Of a stretch of DNA of 48,935 bases, positions 16,501 to 24,390 are shown piece after piece (within the stretch, counting starts at the first letter, position 1; each line of letters opens with the position of its first letter). The position numbers and the translations under genes are program-made. Under the pieces are notes generated by a model. The model did not search any database. It had not been told where the DNA came from and saw only the letters and a program-made list of their open reading frames with translations. Origin of the DNA: Fibrobacteria bacterium (GTDB lineage: Bacteria > Fibrobacterota > Fibrobacteria > UBA11236); NCBI GenBank assembly GCA_017881725.1, contig JADGQO010000121.1, positions 1-48,935 on the forward strand. The letters run 5' to 3'.

Positions 16501-17029
16501 GCACGGCCTTCTTGTCGTTGGGGATGGGCAGGCCGCCTTCGCCGACATGGAAAGTCCCCTTGGTGGTCCGCTTGTCGGAAGACGGGTTGTGCAGCACGCC
16601 TTGGGCGGTGCGATAAGATTGCACGAACTCCGATTGGAAATGATCGCCTTCGGCGGGCAAGGACAAAGTGCGGGCCAGGCCATGAAAATCCATGTGCAGG
16701 GTTTGCAGCGGCAAGGCCAATTTTCCGGGCAGTTTTTCCAGGCCGAAATTCACGTCGAGAAAGGCCTGGATGCGGCCGTCCAGCGGGCACAGCGGCTGGG
16801 GATAGCTGCGGAATTTCTGTTGGATCTTACGGATCAAATCGGCGGTTAGCGCGGTGAAATCCACTTCCTGGCGTCCGTTGGTCGGGACCTCAAGTCCCGT
16901 TGCCATCATCTTCAACCGGATGATGGGAAGGATGTGCTCGGAATCGGGCACTTGCGATGCGCCGTCCTCGAAGCCCAGTTTGGTGCGGATTTGCGTGCCG
17001 TTCACGCCGTCATTCATTGCTGTCGCCAT
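13508..17029 (-). CDS. Candidate PPi-dependent phosphoenolpyruvate carboxykinase
   Basis: This 1173-residue cytosolic protein has no signal peptide. I assign it as the pyrophosphate-type PEP carboxykinase (EC 4.1.1.38), which interconverts oxaloacetate plus PPi with PEP, phosphate and CO2. The size fits the roughly 1150-residue class described from Propionibacterium and Entamoeba, about twice that of GTP- or ATP-PEPCK. The key sight is a P-loop-like CTVSGGGKSEISKS (about residues 495-508), the place where nucleotide PEPCKs carry a GKT/GKTN kinase loop. Other conserved-looking blocks are ATGCVILAPHLNRL, TDNYFGYCKKEVKTMMGFACNLFG and PEMWCRMTSDERDADKL. The start at 17029 follows a GGGGGAG tract. 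No PEP-pathway gene adjoins it. The assignment rests on memory of the family, not on a search. Confidence 0.72.
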   Translation of the reverse strand: MATAMNDGVNGTQIRTKLGFEDGASQVPDSEHILPIIRLKMMATGLEVPTNGRQEVDFTALTADLIRKIQQKFRSYPQPLCPLDGRIQAFLDVNFGLEKLPGKLALPLQTLHMDFHGLARTLSLPAEGDHFQSEFVQSYRTAQGVLHNPSSDKRTTKGTFHVGEGGLPIPNDKKAVPKHTFAKLIWHAFHPTEDLLELPFSHGSKKPARVFTSLFIRPLVSPEVPGVRAYRDMEVRFFAPASLVSNLDFVESIFGNAGDPYLPENDAGLDPEHFSGATGCVILAPHLNRLCKQDLGLPPIAEASARQKRDGMCWSHADELYNEGKPFKATFRTAEGVILTIITDNYFGYCKKEVKTMMGFACNLFGRSEEEHAGGALIFPSYSLGDFTQHNSAYIKQRGHSFKLTKQLLGDQMVSHPEGHGIDKRFPNLIYLPEDAEIFLLQQRIEWKKDGKQRSLRLLPGHHYLYPSGYKVHMEKHPDAPSWRLIGTVAEGLLCHKPCTVSGGGKSEISKSIADSILYRATYIQDFKKDFDAAERIVHRDFSMRFRTQPKSKSKAAREVLSHSRSLGSVVRLLTPSSEYTDEYNRWLKTIPSHVRSLVFTIKRFYRDEWGDEIRSHFSVDVVDGRPGHELSYNHRKLVSSYLKVGIDNDGNWRVFRLRTDYVPAVKLQVEDDITVSTVLPLAGTYHEHAMPLVEGIKAAHEKPPTSYKFVQNCEYRLFQRPDDAVHPGLDRQAERDIAAPNNFLSNYEPLTHRDAKDLLDDAIMVSRFTPPMRAAIEAAAAKHSGYFVCTARPRMVDGKPSSNVRYLQNRPDLVNPFAMHLAQMGMRLRRKLSAERPVYNSVDAVLIGRRNNPAEPDSPVRPLAVYNPLHFQELPEAFMDFVASPTGKSPSTTGAGSEGALTKGPFNALWPTADLNAALVSFILTGLQVYSTPAGHIGAKYRVDHDMSLLIPEMWCRMTSDERDADKLIKGGYLTRVGDFNHRGRLIPAGRLGYRINTRFVHAFLGRIFSDPLAVFPEDMLEPELQSQQNFVDGIENIVDTQRAAAQNYFEDESVESACPPLRALLHIMVKGNYEGKNLRSPEIRKLFSPEAMLKSDWYHARLVRQQEKDRDLWERHRDYLKAFIGSEGNRQASSHLGLSRRLTLVEKAHKETSRAVYLKSLAGTLGIDPAL

Positions 17030-17289
17030 AGCTCCCCCGCGCGCGGGCTGGACCGTGCAGTCGATCAGCCCACCGGATGAAATAAATATAGTTCCCGGCC
17101 CATGCGGGTGGTCGGTTAAGTATCCCCCTTTACCGGCATGATGTCGACATGCTGTCGACCTGATGGCGGCGTGCTGGCCGCATGACGCCGGTGGCTGCGG
17201 GCCTTAACAAGCATAGGCAAGCATATACGGGTGTTTTGGCAAGATCCCACTTTGGGAACGGGATCGGTTGTCGCGATGTCAAAAATGAA
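17030..17289 (-). promoter_or_regulatory. Leader region of the PEPCK-like gene with hairpins
   Basis: The 260 bases between the DUF3105 gene and the PEPCK-like gene hold two hairpins. One is a repeated palindrome, GTCGAC at 17143-17148 and 17154-17159. The other has arms GGCGT (17168-17172) and ACGCC (17185-17189). They could terminate the upstream DUF3105 transcript or lie in the leader of the large gene. No promoter motif is clear enough to name. Confidence 0.35.
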
Positions 17290-18255
17290 TCAGGGGAAAA
17301 CGACGCGAGTAGTGGACGGCGAATCCATGTTCTTGGTTTTTGAGGTTGCGCCGGCGGCATGGGCCGTGAAGCGGAGGAGGAACGGTCCGTCGCCGCGGCG
17401 TTTCGCCGAGGCCGAGCCGTCCCAGGTAACTTGCGTGTGACCGGGTCCGGATTGGCCCAAGGTTTGGGTTTCCAGAAGGGCGCCCTCCATGGAAAAAAGT
17501 TCCGCCGTCACGATCGAAGGATACGGAAGATCCGCCTCCCAGGTGAAGTCGGCGCGTTGAAGATACGATTGTTTCGCGGAGCTCCCCGCATTCCCCCGTA
17601 TGCCATTATCTCCGCACCAGCCGTTGCCCGAATAATCCACGCCGTCATTGCAAAGATTTTCATTTTCCACCGGGGGGTGTGCGTAATGCGCCGTGTAGAA
17701 AGCGTGCATGGCCGCCGTGTCGAGGCAATTGGTTTTCAAGGACCAGGTCCAAGCCGCCATAGCGAAGGTCGAATCGATTTTATAATCCGGAGCCAGAATG
17801 ACCCGGCGTTTGGTTTTCGGCGATACCCGCGTGCACAGGGTGTCGACGGGAAAGGAATTGATGAGGGCCTGCAAGGTAGCGACTTGATCGGGACACCCGC
17901 TTGGGCAATTGTAGAGGATGACCACCGCGCCGTGCTCCTCGCTGTGCAGGAAATATCCGGAAGAAACCGGCGCTGTATAGGTTTTAAATGCCGCCCAGCT
18001 GCCGTAATGCGGGCCGGACATGGGCGGGTAGCCGTGCACGTCCAGGGCGGTGCAATCCGACAAATGCGTGCCGCCTAAATCGGCCTGGTTGATTAGATCG
18101 CCCGCGCTGCAAGCGGTTGCTTGGGACGCACCATTGGAGATCAGCGCTATCAGGGTCAAGCCGAACAACGCGGCGATACGGGAGAGTGAGGGATGGGCTG
18201 CAAGTTCCTCGCCACCGAGCGGGTTTCGGTTGGCACGGCAAAGGATCATTTTCAT
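17290..18255 (-). CDS. Exported DUF3105 protein with sorting-like C-terminus
   Basis: A 321-residue protein. An N-terminal hydrophobic stretch (about 25-45) indicates export. A DUF3105 domain follows with DVHGYPPMSGPHYGSWA and YFLHSEEHGAVVILYNCPSGC, the family signature of His-Tyr-Pro...Ser-Gly-Pro-His. The middle contains a Cys-rich NENLCNDGVDYSGNGWCGDNG segment. The last 78 residues (from 244) form a beta-rich module, VTAELFSMEGALLETQTL then HTQVTWDGS then a GPFLLRFTA strand, with the outline of a type IX secretion C-terminal domain or FlgD-like Ig fold. ATG 18255 is preceded by AAGGAAACGGAAAC; the frame continues upstream without support. DUF3105 has no known activity. Confidence 0.8.
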   Translation of the reverse strand: MKMILCRANRNPLGGEELAAHPSLSRIAALFGLTLIALISNGASQATACSAGDLINQADLGGTHLSDCTALDVHGYPPMSGPHYGSWAAFKTYTAPVSSGYFLHSEEHGAVVILYNCPSGCPDQVATLQALINSFPVDTLCTRVSPKTKRRVILAPDYKIDSTFAMAAWTWSLKTNCLDTAAMHAFYTAHYAHPPVENENLCNDGVDYSGNGWCGDNGIRGNAGSSAKQSYLQRADFTWEADLPYPSIVTAELFSMEGALLETQTLGQSGPGHTQVTWDGSASAKRRGDGPFLLRFTAHAAGATSKTKNMDSPSTTRVVFP

Positions 18256-18274
18256 GCTGATGTTTCCGTTTCCT

Positions 18275-18748
18275 TCACGTCGGGAATCTGCGGTATGCGG
18301 CGTAATCGCCTGAATCGATGGGTGTGAATCCCGCGACCGACCGATTGTAATAATACACAAAGGTTATATGCGATGTCCCGTCTTGCGCGGACAAAGCCTC
18401 CGCCTCGGCCCGCACGAACTCGGACAATTCCGGCGCCAGCGCGTGGAATCCCTCGTACGCATCCAGGATTGAAAACAGCAGTTCCGGATTTTCCATGGCG
18501 ATTAACTTGCCCCAGACCCGTGGCTCGGCGGATCCGGAGAACCGTGCAGCAGATCCGGTGGACCGCGCGGCAGGCTCTGTGGCTTGAGCGGGGATGACGC
18601 CCGGGTAATCGCCTAAATCGTAAAGCTTGCCGACCAGGCTGGCGCGCCCCAAATCCCGTCCCGCCCGAGACATGGCGGTGTCAACTTCCGCAATGCCGGT
18701 AGGCCGTAGTAAACTGCCGTAAACAAAAAGCTTGGGATTCTGATCCAT
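18275..18748 (-). CDS. Gamma-glutamylcyclotransferase-like (AIG2/GGCT fold) protein
   Basis: The protein has 157 residues. It opens with [13 protein letters not shown], the substrate-loop YGS motif of the GGCT-like fold, and has a probable catalytic Glu in ILDAYEGF. It carries a central Ala/Ser/Arg-rich insertion (about residues 58-78) not typical of the fold. The family acts on gamma-glutamyl or related amide bonds, releasing 5-oxoproline; the exact substrate is unknown. I placed the start at ATG 18748 because the upstream frame would begin with TTG. The gene ends 19 bases before the start of the DUF3105 gene, so the two are probably co-transcribed. Confidence 0.8.
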   Translation of the reverse strand: MDQNPKLFVYGSLLRPTGIAEVDTAMSRAGRDLGRASLVGKLYDLGDYPGVIPAQATEPAARSTGSAARFSGSAEPRVWGKLIAMENPELLFSILDAYEGFHALAPELSEFVRAEAEALSAQDGTSHITFVYYYNRSVAGFTPIDSGDYAAYRRFPT

Positions 18749-18895
18749 ATCGGGAAAATAAATAACCGAAGCCAGGAGCGGAGGCAATCCACGTGCGCGA
18801 CAATTGCGGCGCCTTTTACAGACGCCTTTTACCGCCGTCTCGCGATGAGTTATTTTATGGCCCTAACTCACCTTGCAACCCTGGAAAAAAATCCC

Positions 18896-20335
18896 ATGGC
18901 CGATCCGCGTACCTATGACAACCCGCTCATCAAACGTTATGCCTCGGCGCAAATGGCTTTTCTTTTTTCGCCCCAGTACAAATTCCAGACCTGGCGTTAT
19001 TTGTGGATCCTGTTGGCCGAAGCCGAAAAGGAGCTGGGCCTTCCCATCACGGCGGAGCAAATCGCGGAGCTCAAGGTTTATGAAAAGGACATCAATTTCG
19101 CTGAAGCCGAAAAGCGGGAGAAGGCCGTGCGCCATGACGTGATGGCCCATGTCCATGCCTATGGACTGCAATGTCCCAAAGCCGCGGGCATCATTCACCT
19201 GGGCGCCACTTCCGCCTATGTCACCGACAACACGGATTTGATCCAGGCCCGCGCCGCCCTGGATCTCGTGCGCCGCCGCGCGCTGCGCGTGGTCGCCGCG
19301 CTCTCGGAATTCGCGCGCCAATACAAGGATATGCCCACCTTGGGGTTCACGCATTTCCAACCGGCGCAGTTGACTACCGTGGGCAAGCGCGCCTGCCTGT
19401 GGATCCAGGACTTGCTGCTCGATCTCGAGGAAATCGATTCGGTGCTGGAAAGCCTGCCGTTCCTAGGCGTGAAGGGAACCACGGGCACGCAGGCGAGTTT
19501 TCTGGAATTGTTCGACGGGAACCATGACAAGGTCAAAGCCCTGGACGAGAAGGTCACGCGCAAGGCCGGCTTCGTGCGCAGCTTGTCCGTGTCCGGGCAG
19601 ACCTACACGCGTAAAATCGATTCGCGGGTTGTGGCCGTCCTGTCCAGCGTCTCCCAATCGTTGGCCAAATATTCCACCGATCTCCGCCTCTTGCAAAGCC
19701 TGAAGGAAATCGAAGAGCCCTTCGAAGCCGATCAAATCGGATCTTCCGCTATGGCCTATAAGCGCAATCCCATGCGCGCGGAACGCATCGGTTCACTGGC
19801 GCGCTTCGTGCAGGCGCAGGTATCGAGCGTCGCTTTCACCGCGTCCACGCAATGGTTCGAACGCACCTTGGACGACTCCGCCAACAAGCGCCTGGCCATC
19901 CCGCAAGCCTTTTTAGCCATCGACGCCATGCTCATCCTGGCCGAGAACATCAGCCGCAATTTGGTGGTCTATCCCAAAATCATCGCCCGCCACGTGCAGG
20001 CCGAACTTCCTTTCATGGCCACGGAAAACATTCTCATGGCCGGCGTGAAGGCCGGCGGCAACCGGCAGGACCTGCATGAAGCCATTCGCAAGCATTCCCT
20101 GGAAGCGGCCAAGCGCGTCAAGCAGGAAGGCCTCGACAATGACTTGATGGACCGCATCGCCAAGGACGCGAGCTTCGGTATGGATGCCAAGACGCTGGGT
20201 GATGTATTGGATGCGTCCAAGTTCGTGGGCCGCTCGCCGCAAATCACGGAGGAGTTCCTGACTCATGACGTGGAGCCGATGCTGGCCAAGGCGGGGGATT
20301 GGAAAACTTTGGATCAGGAAGATTTACGCGTCTGA
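18896..20335 (+). CDS. purB: Adenylosuccinate lyase
   Basis: The 479-residue enzyme catalyses two fumarate-releasing steps in purine synthesis: SAICAR to AICAR, and adenylosuccinate to AMP. The superfamily signature is [17 protein letters not shown], with the catalytic Ser on the mobile loop. Other landmarks are [39 protein letters not shown] and [14 protein letters not shown]. The sequence resembles the clade that contains animal ADSL, with NPLIKRYAS at the N-terminus and a long C-terminal helical bundle. The start is chosen at ATG 18896, where the family begins; ATG 18845 in the same frame gives 17 more residues. It is a stand-alone gene with unrelated neighbours, as expected for purB. Confidence 0.95.
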   Translation: MADPRTYDNPLIKRYASAQMAFLFSPQYKFQTWRYLWILLAEAEKELGLPITAEQIAELKVYEKDINFAEAEKREKAVRHDVMAHVHAYGLQCPKAAGIIHLGATSAYVTDNTDLIQARAALDLVRRRALRVVAALSEFARQYKDMPTLGFTHFQPAQLTTVGKRACLWIQDLLLDLEEIDSVLESLPFLGVKGTTGTQASFLELFDGNHDKVKALDEKVTRKAGFVRSLSVSGQTYTRKIDSRVVAVLSSVSQSLAKYSTDLRLLQSLKEIEEPFEADQIGSSAMAYKRNPMRAERIGSLARFVQAQVSSVAFTASTQWFERTLDDSANKRLAIPQAFLAIDAMLILAENISRNLVVYPKIIARHVQAELPFMATENILMAGVKAGGNRQDLHEAIRKHSLEAAKRVKQEGLDNDLMDRIAKDASFGMDAKTLGDVLDASKFVGRSPQITEEFLTHDVEPMLAKAGDWKTLDQEDLRV

Positions 20336-20393
20336 TTCCGAATCCTTGGTCGGAAAACGGTTTCCCTCCCGGGCCTAGAATCGTCTGAGGGTT

Positions 20394-20924
20394 ATGCGTA
20401 CCGCCCGACTTGTCCTTTGCCTGGCCCTGGTGGCGGGTTCGTCCGCCGCGGATAGCCTCAATCCTCCTTCGGAATTCATGCACGACCGGCGCCTGTTTTT
20501 CGGCGAGTCGGAGATTGCGTTATCGGGGGGATTCCCGAGCGTACTCCATATTCGGCAAACCAATTATATACGGAGCCGCTCCGGCGGATTTTTCCCCTCG
20601 CTGTTTTTTGAAGCGGGCACAAGCATCCTGTACGGAGAGGCCGGATGGGGACTGGGATTGAATTATGCTCCTACCGAAACGGTGTTGCATGCGGTAAACT
20701 TCGGTTTTGGAAAAGCCGGCAGCGTCGCGTTGGAGGGCTTAGGCAAGAGCTACGTCAAACTGTCCGCCGAGTACGGTCAACGCCGCTATTTCGCGGATAA
20801 CGCCTATTCCGGCTGGCGGTTCAATCTGGGCGTGGATTATTTAAAAAACCTGGACGCCGAGAGTAAGCCGGAGTTCACGGTGACGCCGCGCGCGCAATGC
20901 GGCCTATTTTTCATGCTGTTTTAG
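20394..20924 (+). CDS. Small exported probable beta-barrel protein
   Basis: The protein has 176 residues, with a signal peptide (about 1-18, ending SSA). The rest alternates Gly/aromatic strands (FFPSLFFEAGTSILYGEAGWGLGLNYAP, YVKLSAEYGQRRYF, WRFNLGVDYLKNL) and ends in a strand finishing FFMLF, the terminal-Phe pattern of outer-membrane barrels. The short length allows about eight strands. I recognise no named family. A GAGGG ribosome site precedes the start. It ends before a hairpin and converges on the PorV-like gene. Confidence 0.65.
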   Translation: MRTARLVLCLALVAGSSAADSLNPPSEFMHDRRLFFGESEIALSGGFPSVLHIRQTNYIRSRSGGFFPSLFFEAGTSILYGEAGWGLGLNYAPTETVLHAVNFGFGKAGSVALEGLGKSYVKLSAEYGQRRYFADNAYSGWRFNLGVDYLKNLDAESKPEFTVTPRAQCGLFFMLF

Positions 20925-20936
20925 CCGGGCGATTTC

Positions 20937-20953
20937 CGGTGGAACCGCCACCG
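20937..20953. terminator. Hairpin between convergent genes
   Basis: CGGTGG (20937-20942) pairs with CCACCG (20948-20953) around a five-base loop. It stands 13 bases after the small barrel gene and 30 bases from the stop of the convergent PorV-like gene. No T-run follows on either strand, so it is only a possible terminator. Confidence 0.35.
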
Positions 20954-20982
20954 AGGCGTTGCGCGGCAGGGGCGCGCCAATC

Positions 20983-23655
20983 CTAGAACCGCAACAGCAT
21001 GCTGAAGCGCTTTTGGTTATTGCGGATGCCGTTGTCGAAGGATTTGATGAAGGTGCCGTCGACCTGTAAAATGTCCGAAATCATGAAGCCCAGCCCCATA
21101 TCCAATTCATAGCGTTTGCCGCTTTGATCGTAGAGATAGCCCAATCGGCCCGCCGCCACGTTGGCATAGGTGTATTCCATCCCTGAATTGAAAACGGTTT
21201 GGCGGACGTCTTCCTGCCAGGTTTCATAGGCGGTATGATCCTTGTCGTCGAACGGAAACACCAAATCCTTCCAGGCTCCGACGTATACCGGCGCAGCCTG
21301 GTTGCCTTCGCGGTAAACCGCTTCACGGTTGGCGTCCGCCGCGACGATCAGCCTATGGTTGGGAGTATGCACCACCTCATAGCTGGCCCCGAATTTCCAT
21401 GTGAAGGGAATCGGGTCCGCCTGGGCTTGATCAACGTAAAAGACGGCCGGGCCCATGTTCTGCAGCACCACGGCCAAGGACAGGCCTTTAAGGAAAGGCG
21501 TCTTGTACAGTAGGCCCGCGTCCAGGGCGTAGCTGACCGCAATGCCGTCGGTTTTTTCCCCGCTGGAAGTAATGCCTTTCGCCAAGGCGGAGTAGATGAA
21601 TTTGGTGTTGATGCCCAGCCCTAAGTTTTTCGAAAGGCGCGTGCCGTAGCTCAACGCTCCGACCAATTCATAGGAATCGAATTTCGAGATCTCGGCGCCC
21701 GTGGCGTCGGTTTGCGGGTTCTGTCCGAAGGAGACGTAATTGATGAAGCCGCCCACCGTGCCCCATTCTTCCACGGGAAAGGTCGCGCCCATGAACGCAT
21801 GATACAGATCCGGCAAGTTCAAAACCGGCAAGAGGCTTTCGTAGAAAAAACCCACTTCCGACTTGGCCGTATTGTAACGCTCGATGCCCGCGTCCGTCAC
21901 GAACCACACGTCTTGTCCCTGTGCCTTCACTTCGCGCACGTTTTTATCGGTCAGACCGTTCCCGTCGTGGAAATGCATCCAGTCCGCGCGCGCATCCTGC
22001 TTAGGCGCATCTTCGCCCGCGGCAGCCGCTTTTTTGGCGTCCAGACGCCCTTTGGGGTTGGTGTAATTGGGCGTGTATTTCCAAGCGCCTTCGGAGGTGC
22101 CGATCCAAATGTGCCCGGCGTCGTCCAGCGCCAGGGAATGCACTTCCTGTTTCTTGAAATGGATTTTCTCCCAAGCCCGCAAGGAGAAATGCGAAAGCCC
22201 GCCGGCATGGGCCGCCCAGACGTGTCCGTATTTATCCAAGAGCAAACAGGTCGCGGTGGAATCGATCAACCCATCCGCGACGTTGTAAAGTTTCCACTTG
22301 GCTACCGTGCCCACTGACTTCGCCGGAGTATAGCGCGCGATGCCGCCGTTCCTGACGGCCACGTAAATTTCGTCCTGGTTCTCGTTGGCCGCGATGGCGG
22401 TGATTTCCTGGTGGGGAAGCAGGTTTTCACCGCGCCGCGTCACGACGGTCTTCTTGTATTCGTACAATCCGTCATTGGTGCCGATCCAGACGCTGCTGCC
22501 TTTTACCGTCAACGCCGTCACTGCGAGTTTCCGCGCGGATCCGGCCAGCGCGTTTTCCAAGGATTTGGCTGAAGAGCCCGCAGTGGTCGCGGGGACTGGT
22601 GGAGACGCCTTGGCGGCCATGGTCTGGAGGGAGTCAGCCTTGGCTTTGGCGGCCATGGAATCCGATTTTGACTTAGCCTTGGACGTGTCCGCGCCAGGTA
22701 CCTTAGAGGTTACCCCGGTGGCGGTGCCCGCAGTGACGACGGCGGACGGCGTTGCAGCGGTTCCTCCCGTCGGTGCGAGCGCCTTGGCCTTGGCCGAATC
22801 CAGGGAGGATTTGACCAACGCGCTTAGGCTGTCGGCCAGGGATGTGACGGAAGGGTCGTCGCTTTTCGCGTCGCGCAGCATGGCGATGGCGGCCGTGGGC
22901 GCGCCCGAGGCGGCTAGGGCCCGAGCGGAATCCTGGAGCGTGGGGGGCAGAAAGGTGAATCCCGATTCCTTGTCGAAGGCTTTCCATCCGGCACCGTCGA
23001 AGCGGTAAAGCCCACCCGTGGTGCCGACCCAGACGCGGTCGGTATTGTCCAAGGCCAAAGCCGTTACCGTCTCTCCGGAAAAGAGCAGGTTGTAAGGCAA
23101 CTTCAAGCTGATGAGATCATCCTCATCCTGTTTGGATAGGACTCGGTTGTAAGCTTTGACCCGCGCCACCAAGCTGTCGAGGTTGTCGCCCGTACCGGCA
23201 TAGCGGCGGACTACCTTGTCGATTTGGTCGCCCTGTTCCAGGACATATTCGTAATCCTGATTCCAAGTTTTGCCGTTGTACAAAAAGAGTGCGTCTTTCG
23301 CGCCGGCCCACACCGTCGACTTGAGCAAGAATCCCGATCGGGGTTTGGTGGCCAAGACCGTGAACTCCCGGTTCATTTCCACGCCGCTTTTCCAATAGGT
23401 TTTGGGCTTGACCAACTCCCATTCGTTCGCCATGGGTCCAAATGCCAGTCCGGCCGGATTCCAATAGGTTCCGAACACGTCGTCGGCGACGGCGATGGCC
23501 GTTTCGCCCATGCCCAATTGGCGCGCGCCCACGGGCATGACCAAAGTGATCACGGCGGATCCGGTTTGCGCCAGGGCCGAAGAGGCCAGGGCCAGGAATG
23601 CGAACGAGAAAATCCGGGAAGCGTAAGTGCGGGGACGATTCTTAAAGCTTGACAA
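20983..23655 (-). CDS. PorV/PorQ-like outer-membrane barrel with inserted beta-propeller
   Basis: The 890-residue protein has a signal peptide (1-29, ending ALA). An N-terminal PorV-type block, GARQLGMGETAIAVADDVFGTYWNPAGLA (about 43-71), is the family signature of the FadL-like barrels that work in type IX secretion. Between the first barrel part and the rest (about 613-890, GTVGGFINYVSFG, then many Gly/aromatic strands ending MLLRF) lies a long insertion. It consists of two-component-regulator-type propeller repeats (RVWVGTTGGLYRF, SVWIGTNDGLYEY, HIWIGTSEGAWKY) broken by an Ala/Ser/Lys linker (about 285-375). I infer an outer-membrane protein with a large extracellular or periplasmic propeller. 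Its start overlaps the end of the upstream membrane-protein gene by 14 bases, so they are translationally coupled. Confidence 0.8.
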   Translation of the reverse strand: MSSFKNRPRTYASRIFSFAFLALASSALAQTGSAVITLVMPVGARQLGMGETAIAVADDVFGTYWNPAGLAFGPMANEWELVKPKTYWKSGVEMNREFTVLATKPRSGFLLKSTVWAGAKDALFLYNGKTWNQDYEYVLEQGDQIDKVVRRYAGTGDNLDSLVARVKAYNRVLSKQDEDDLISLKLPYNLLFSGETVTALALDNTDRVWVGTTGGLYRFDGAGWKAFDKESGFTFLPPTLQDSARALAASGAPTAAIAMLRDAKSDDPSVTSLADSLSALVKSSLDSAKAKALAPTGGTAATPSAVVTAGTATGVTSKVPGADTSKAKSKSDSMAAKAKADSLQTMAAKASPPVPATTAGSSAKSLENALAGSARKLAVTALTVKGSSVWIGTNDGLYEYKKTVVTRRGENLLPHQEITAIAANENQDEIYVAVRNGGIARYTPAKSVGTVAKWKLYNVADGLIDSTATCLLLDKYGHVWAAHAGGLSHFSLRAWEKIHFKKQEVHSLALDDAGHIWIGTSEGAWKYTPNYTNPKGRLDAKKAAAAGEDAPKQDARADWMHFHDGNGLTDKNVREVKAQGQDVWFVTDAGIERYNTAKSEVGFFYESLLPVLNLPDLYHAFMGATFPVEEWGTVGGFINYVSFGQNPQTDATGAEISKFDSYELVGALSYGTRLSKNLGLGINTKFIYSALAKGITSSGEKTDGIAVSYALDAGLLYKTPFLKGLSLAVVLQNMGPAVFYVDQAQADPIPFTWKFGASYEVVHTPNHRLIVAADANREAVYREGNQAAPVYVGAWKDLVFPFDDKDHTAYETWQEDVRQTVFNSGMEYTYANVAAGRLGYLYDQSGKRYELDMGLGFMISDILQVDGTFIKSFDNGIRNNQKRFSMLLRF

Positions 23656-24235
23656 CGCTTCTCCATTCCGGGGTAAGGTATTTGCCGTGCACCGGCAGTA
23701 TCGGAGTCCAGGCGGCGTTTTCCGCGCCGGCGTTCCAGGCCTCCTTGGTCACAAGCTCCACGCCGCATCCCAGGTGGAAGGGCGGGATCAGCTGCACGTG
23801 GTTGTGGAGTTGCTCACGCGTTACGTAAGCGTCCCCGGCGAACATCGCGCAGCAGCGCTGGCACTTGGGCGGCACCTGGTACTTGTAAGTTTGGATTCCT
23901 TCCTTATCGCCTTTTTCGATGTTATTAATACTAATATTCGCCACCCTGCGCCACTCGTCCAGGTATTGCTGGGCCGAGCCGTTCGCGATTGCCGCAGCGT
24001 CCGGCGCCGAGAGCACGGATTGGATTTCCTGCATGGGTGGCTCGCGTTCCTGAAGTTCTTTGCGCGGCGACCTGCGAATCAAGGAGTACACGCCGCTGGC
24101 GTAAATCGGCGAGCTATCGTCCTGCGCCTGCCTTTCCCCGTTCTGCCCCTGTTTTCGGATGAATACGGATAACGCCGTGGCCACCACCAAGACGATGACG
24201 CCAAGAATGATCCAGAATAGGGCGGATAACAGCAT
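23642..24235 (-). CDS. Membrane-anchored protein with Cys cluster, function unknown
   Basis: The protein has 197 residues. One N-terminal membrane helix (about 3-25, IILGVIVLVVATALSVFI) is followed by a polar segment and a C-terminal domain with PKCQRCCAMFAGDAY, then HNHVQLIPPFHLGCGVEL. The Cys-x2-Cys-Cys, His and Cys arrangement suggests a metal or haem site, or a disulfide knot. I do not recognise the family. Its end overlaps the start of the PorV-like gene by 14 bases, pointing to a joint product or sequential assembly. The start has no strong ribosome site but sits at the head of the helix. Confidence 0.65.
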   Translation of the reverse strand: MLLSALFWIILGVIVLVVATALSVFIRKQGQNGERQAQDDSSPIYASGVYSLIRRSPRKELQEREPPMQEIQSVLSAPDAAAIANGSAQQYLDEWRRVANISINNIEKGDKEGIQTYKYQVPPKCQRCCAMFAGDAYVTREQLHNHVQLIPPFHLGCGVELVTKEAWNAGAENAAWTPILPVHGKYLTPEWRSVVKL

Positions 24236-24390
24236 TTGAGGTCCCCTCTTTGCCTTTCATGGCCTTTCCAGGCCTTAACTCCAGCTAAGGCTTTGAAAAA
24301 GCTAAAAATAGTTGTACCGGCACAAATCCCGCCAATATTTCAGTCATCGCCACCCATTGCGCGGACTTCCCGCATAACCTACGTCAACGT

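Noticed and set aside
15770..16849. 359-residue plus-strand frame
   Set aside because: Antisense to the PEPCK-like gene; a product of its strong third-position G/C bias.
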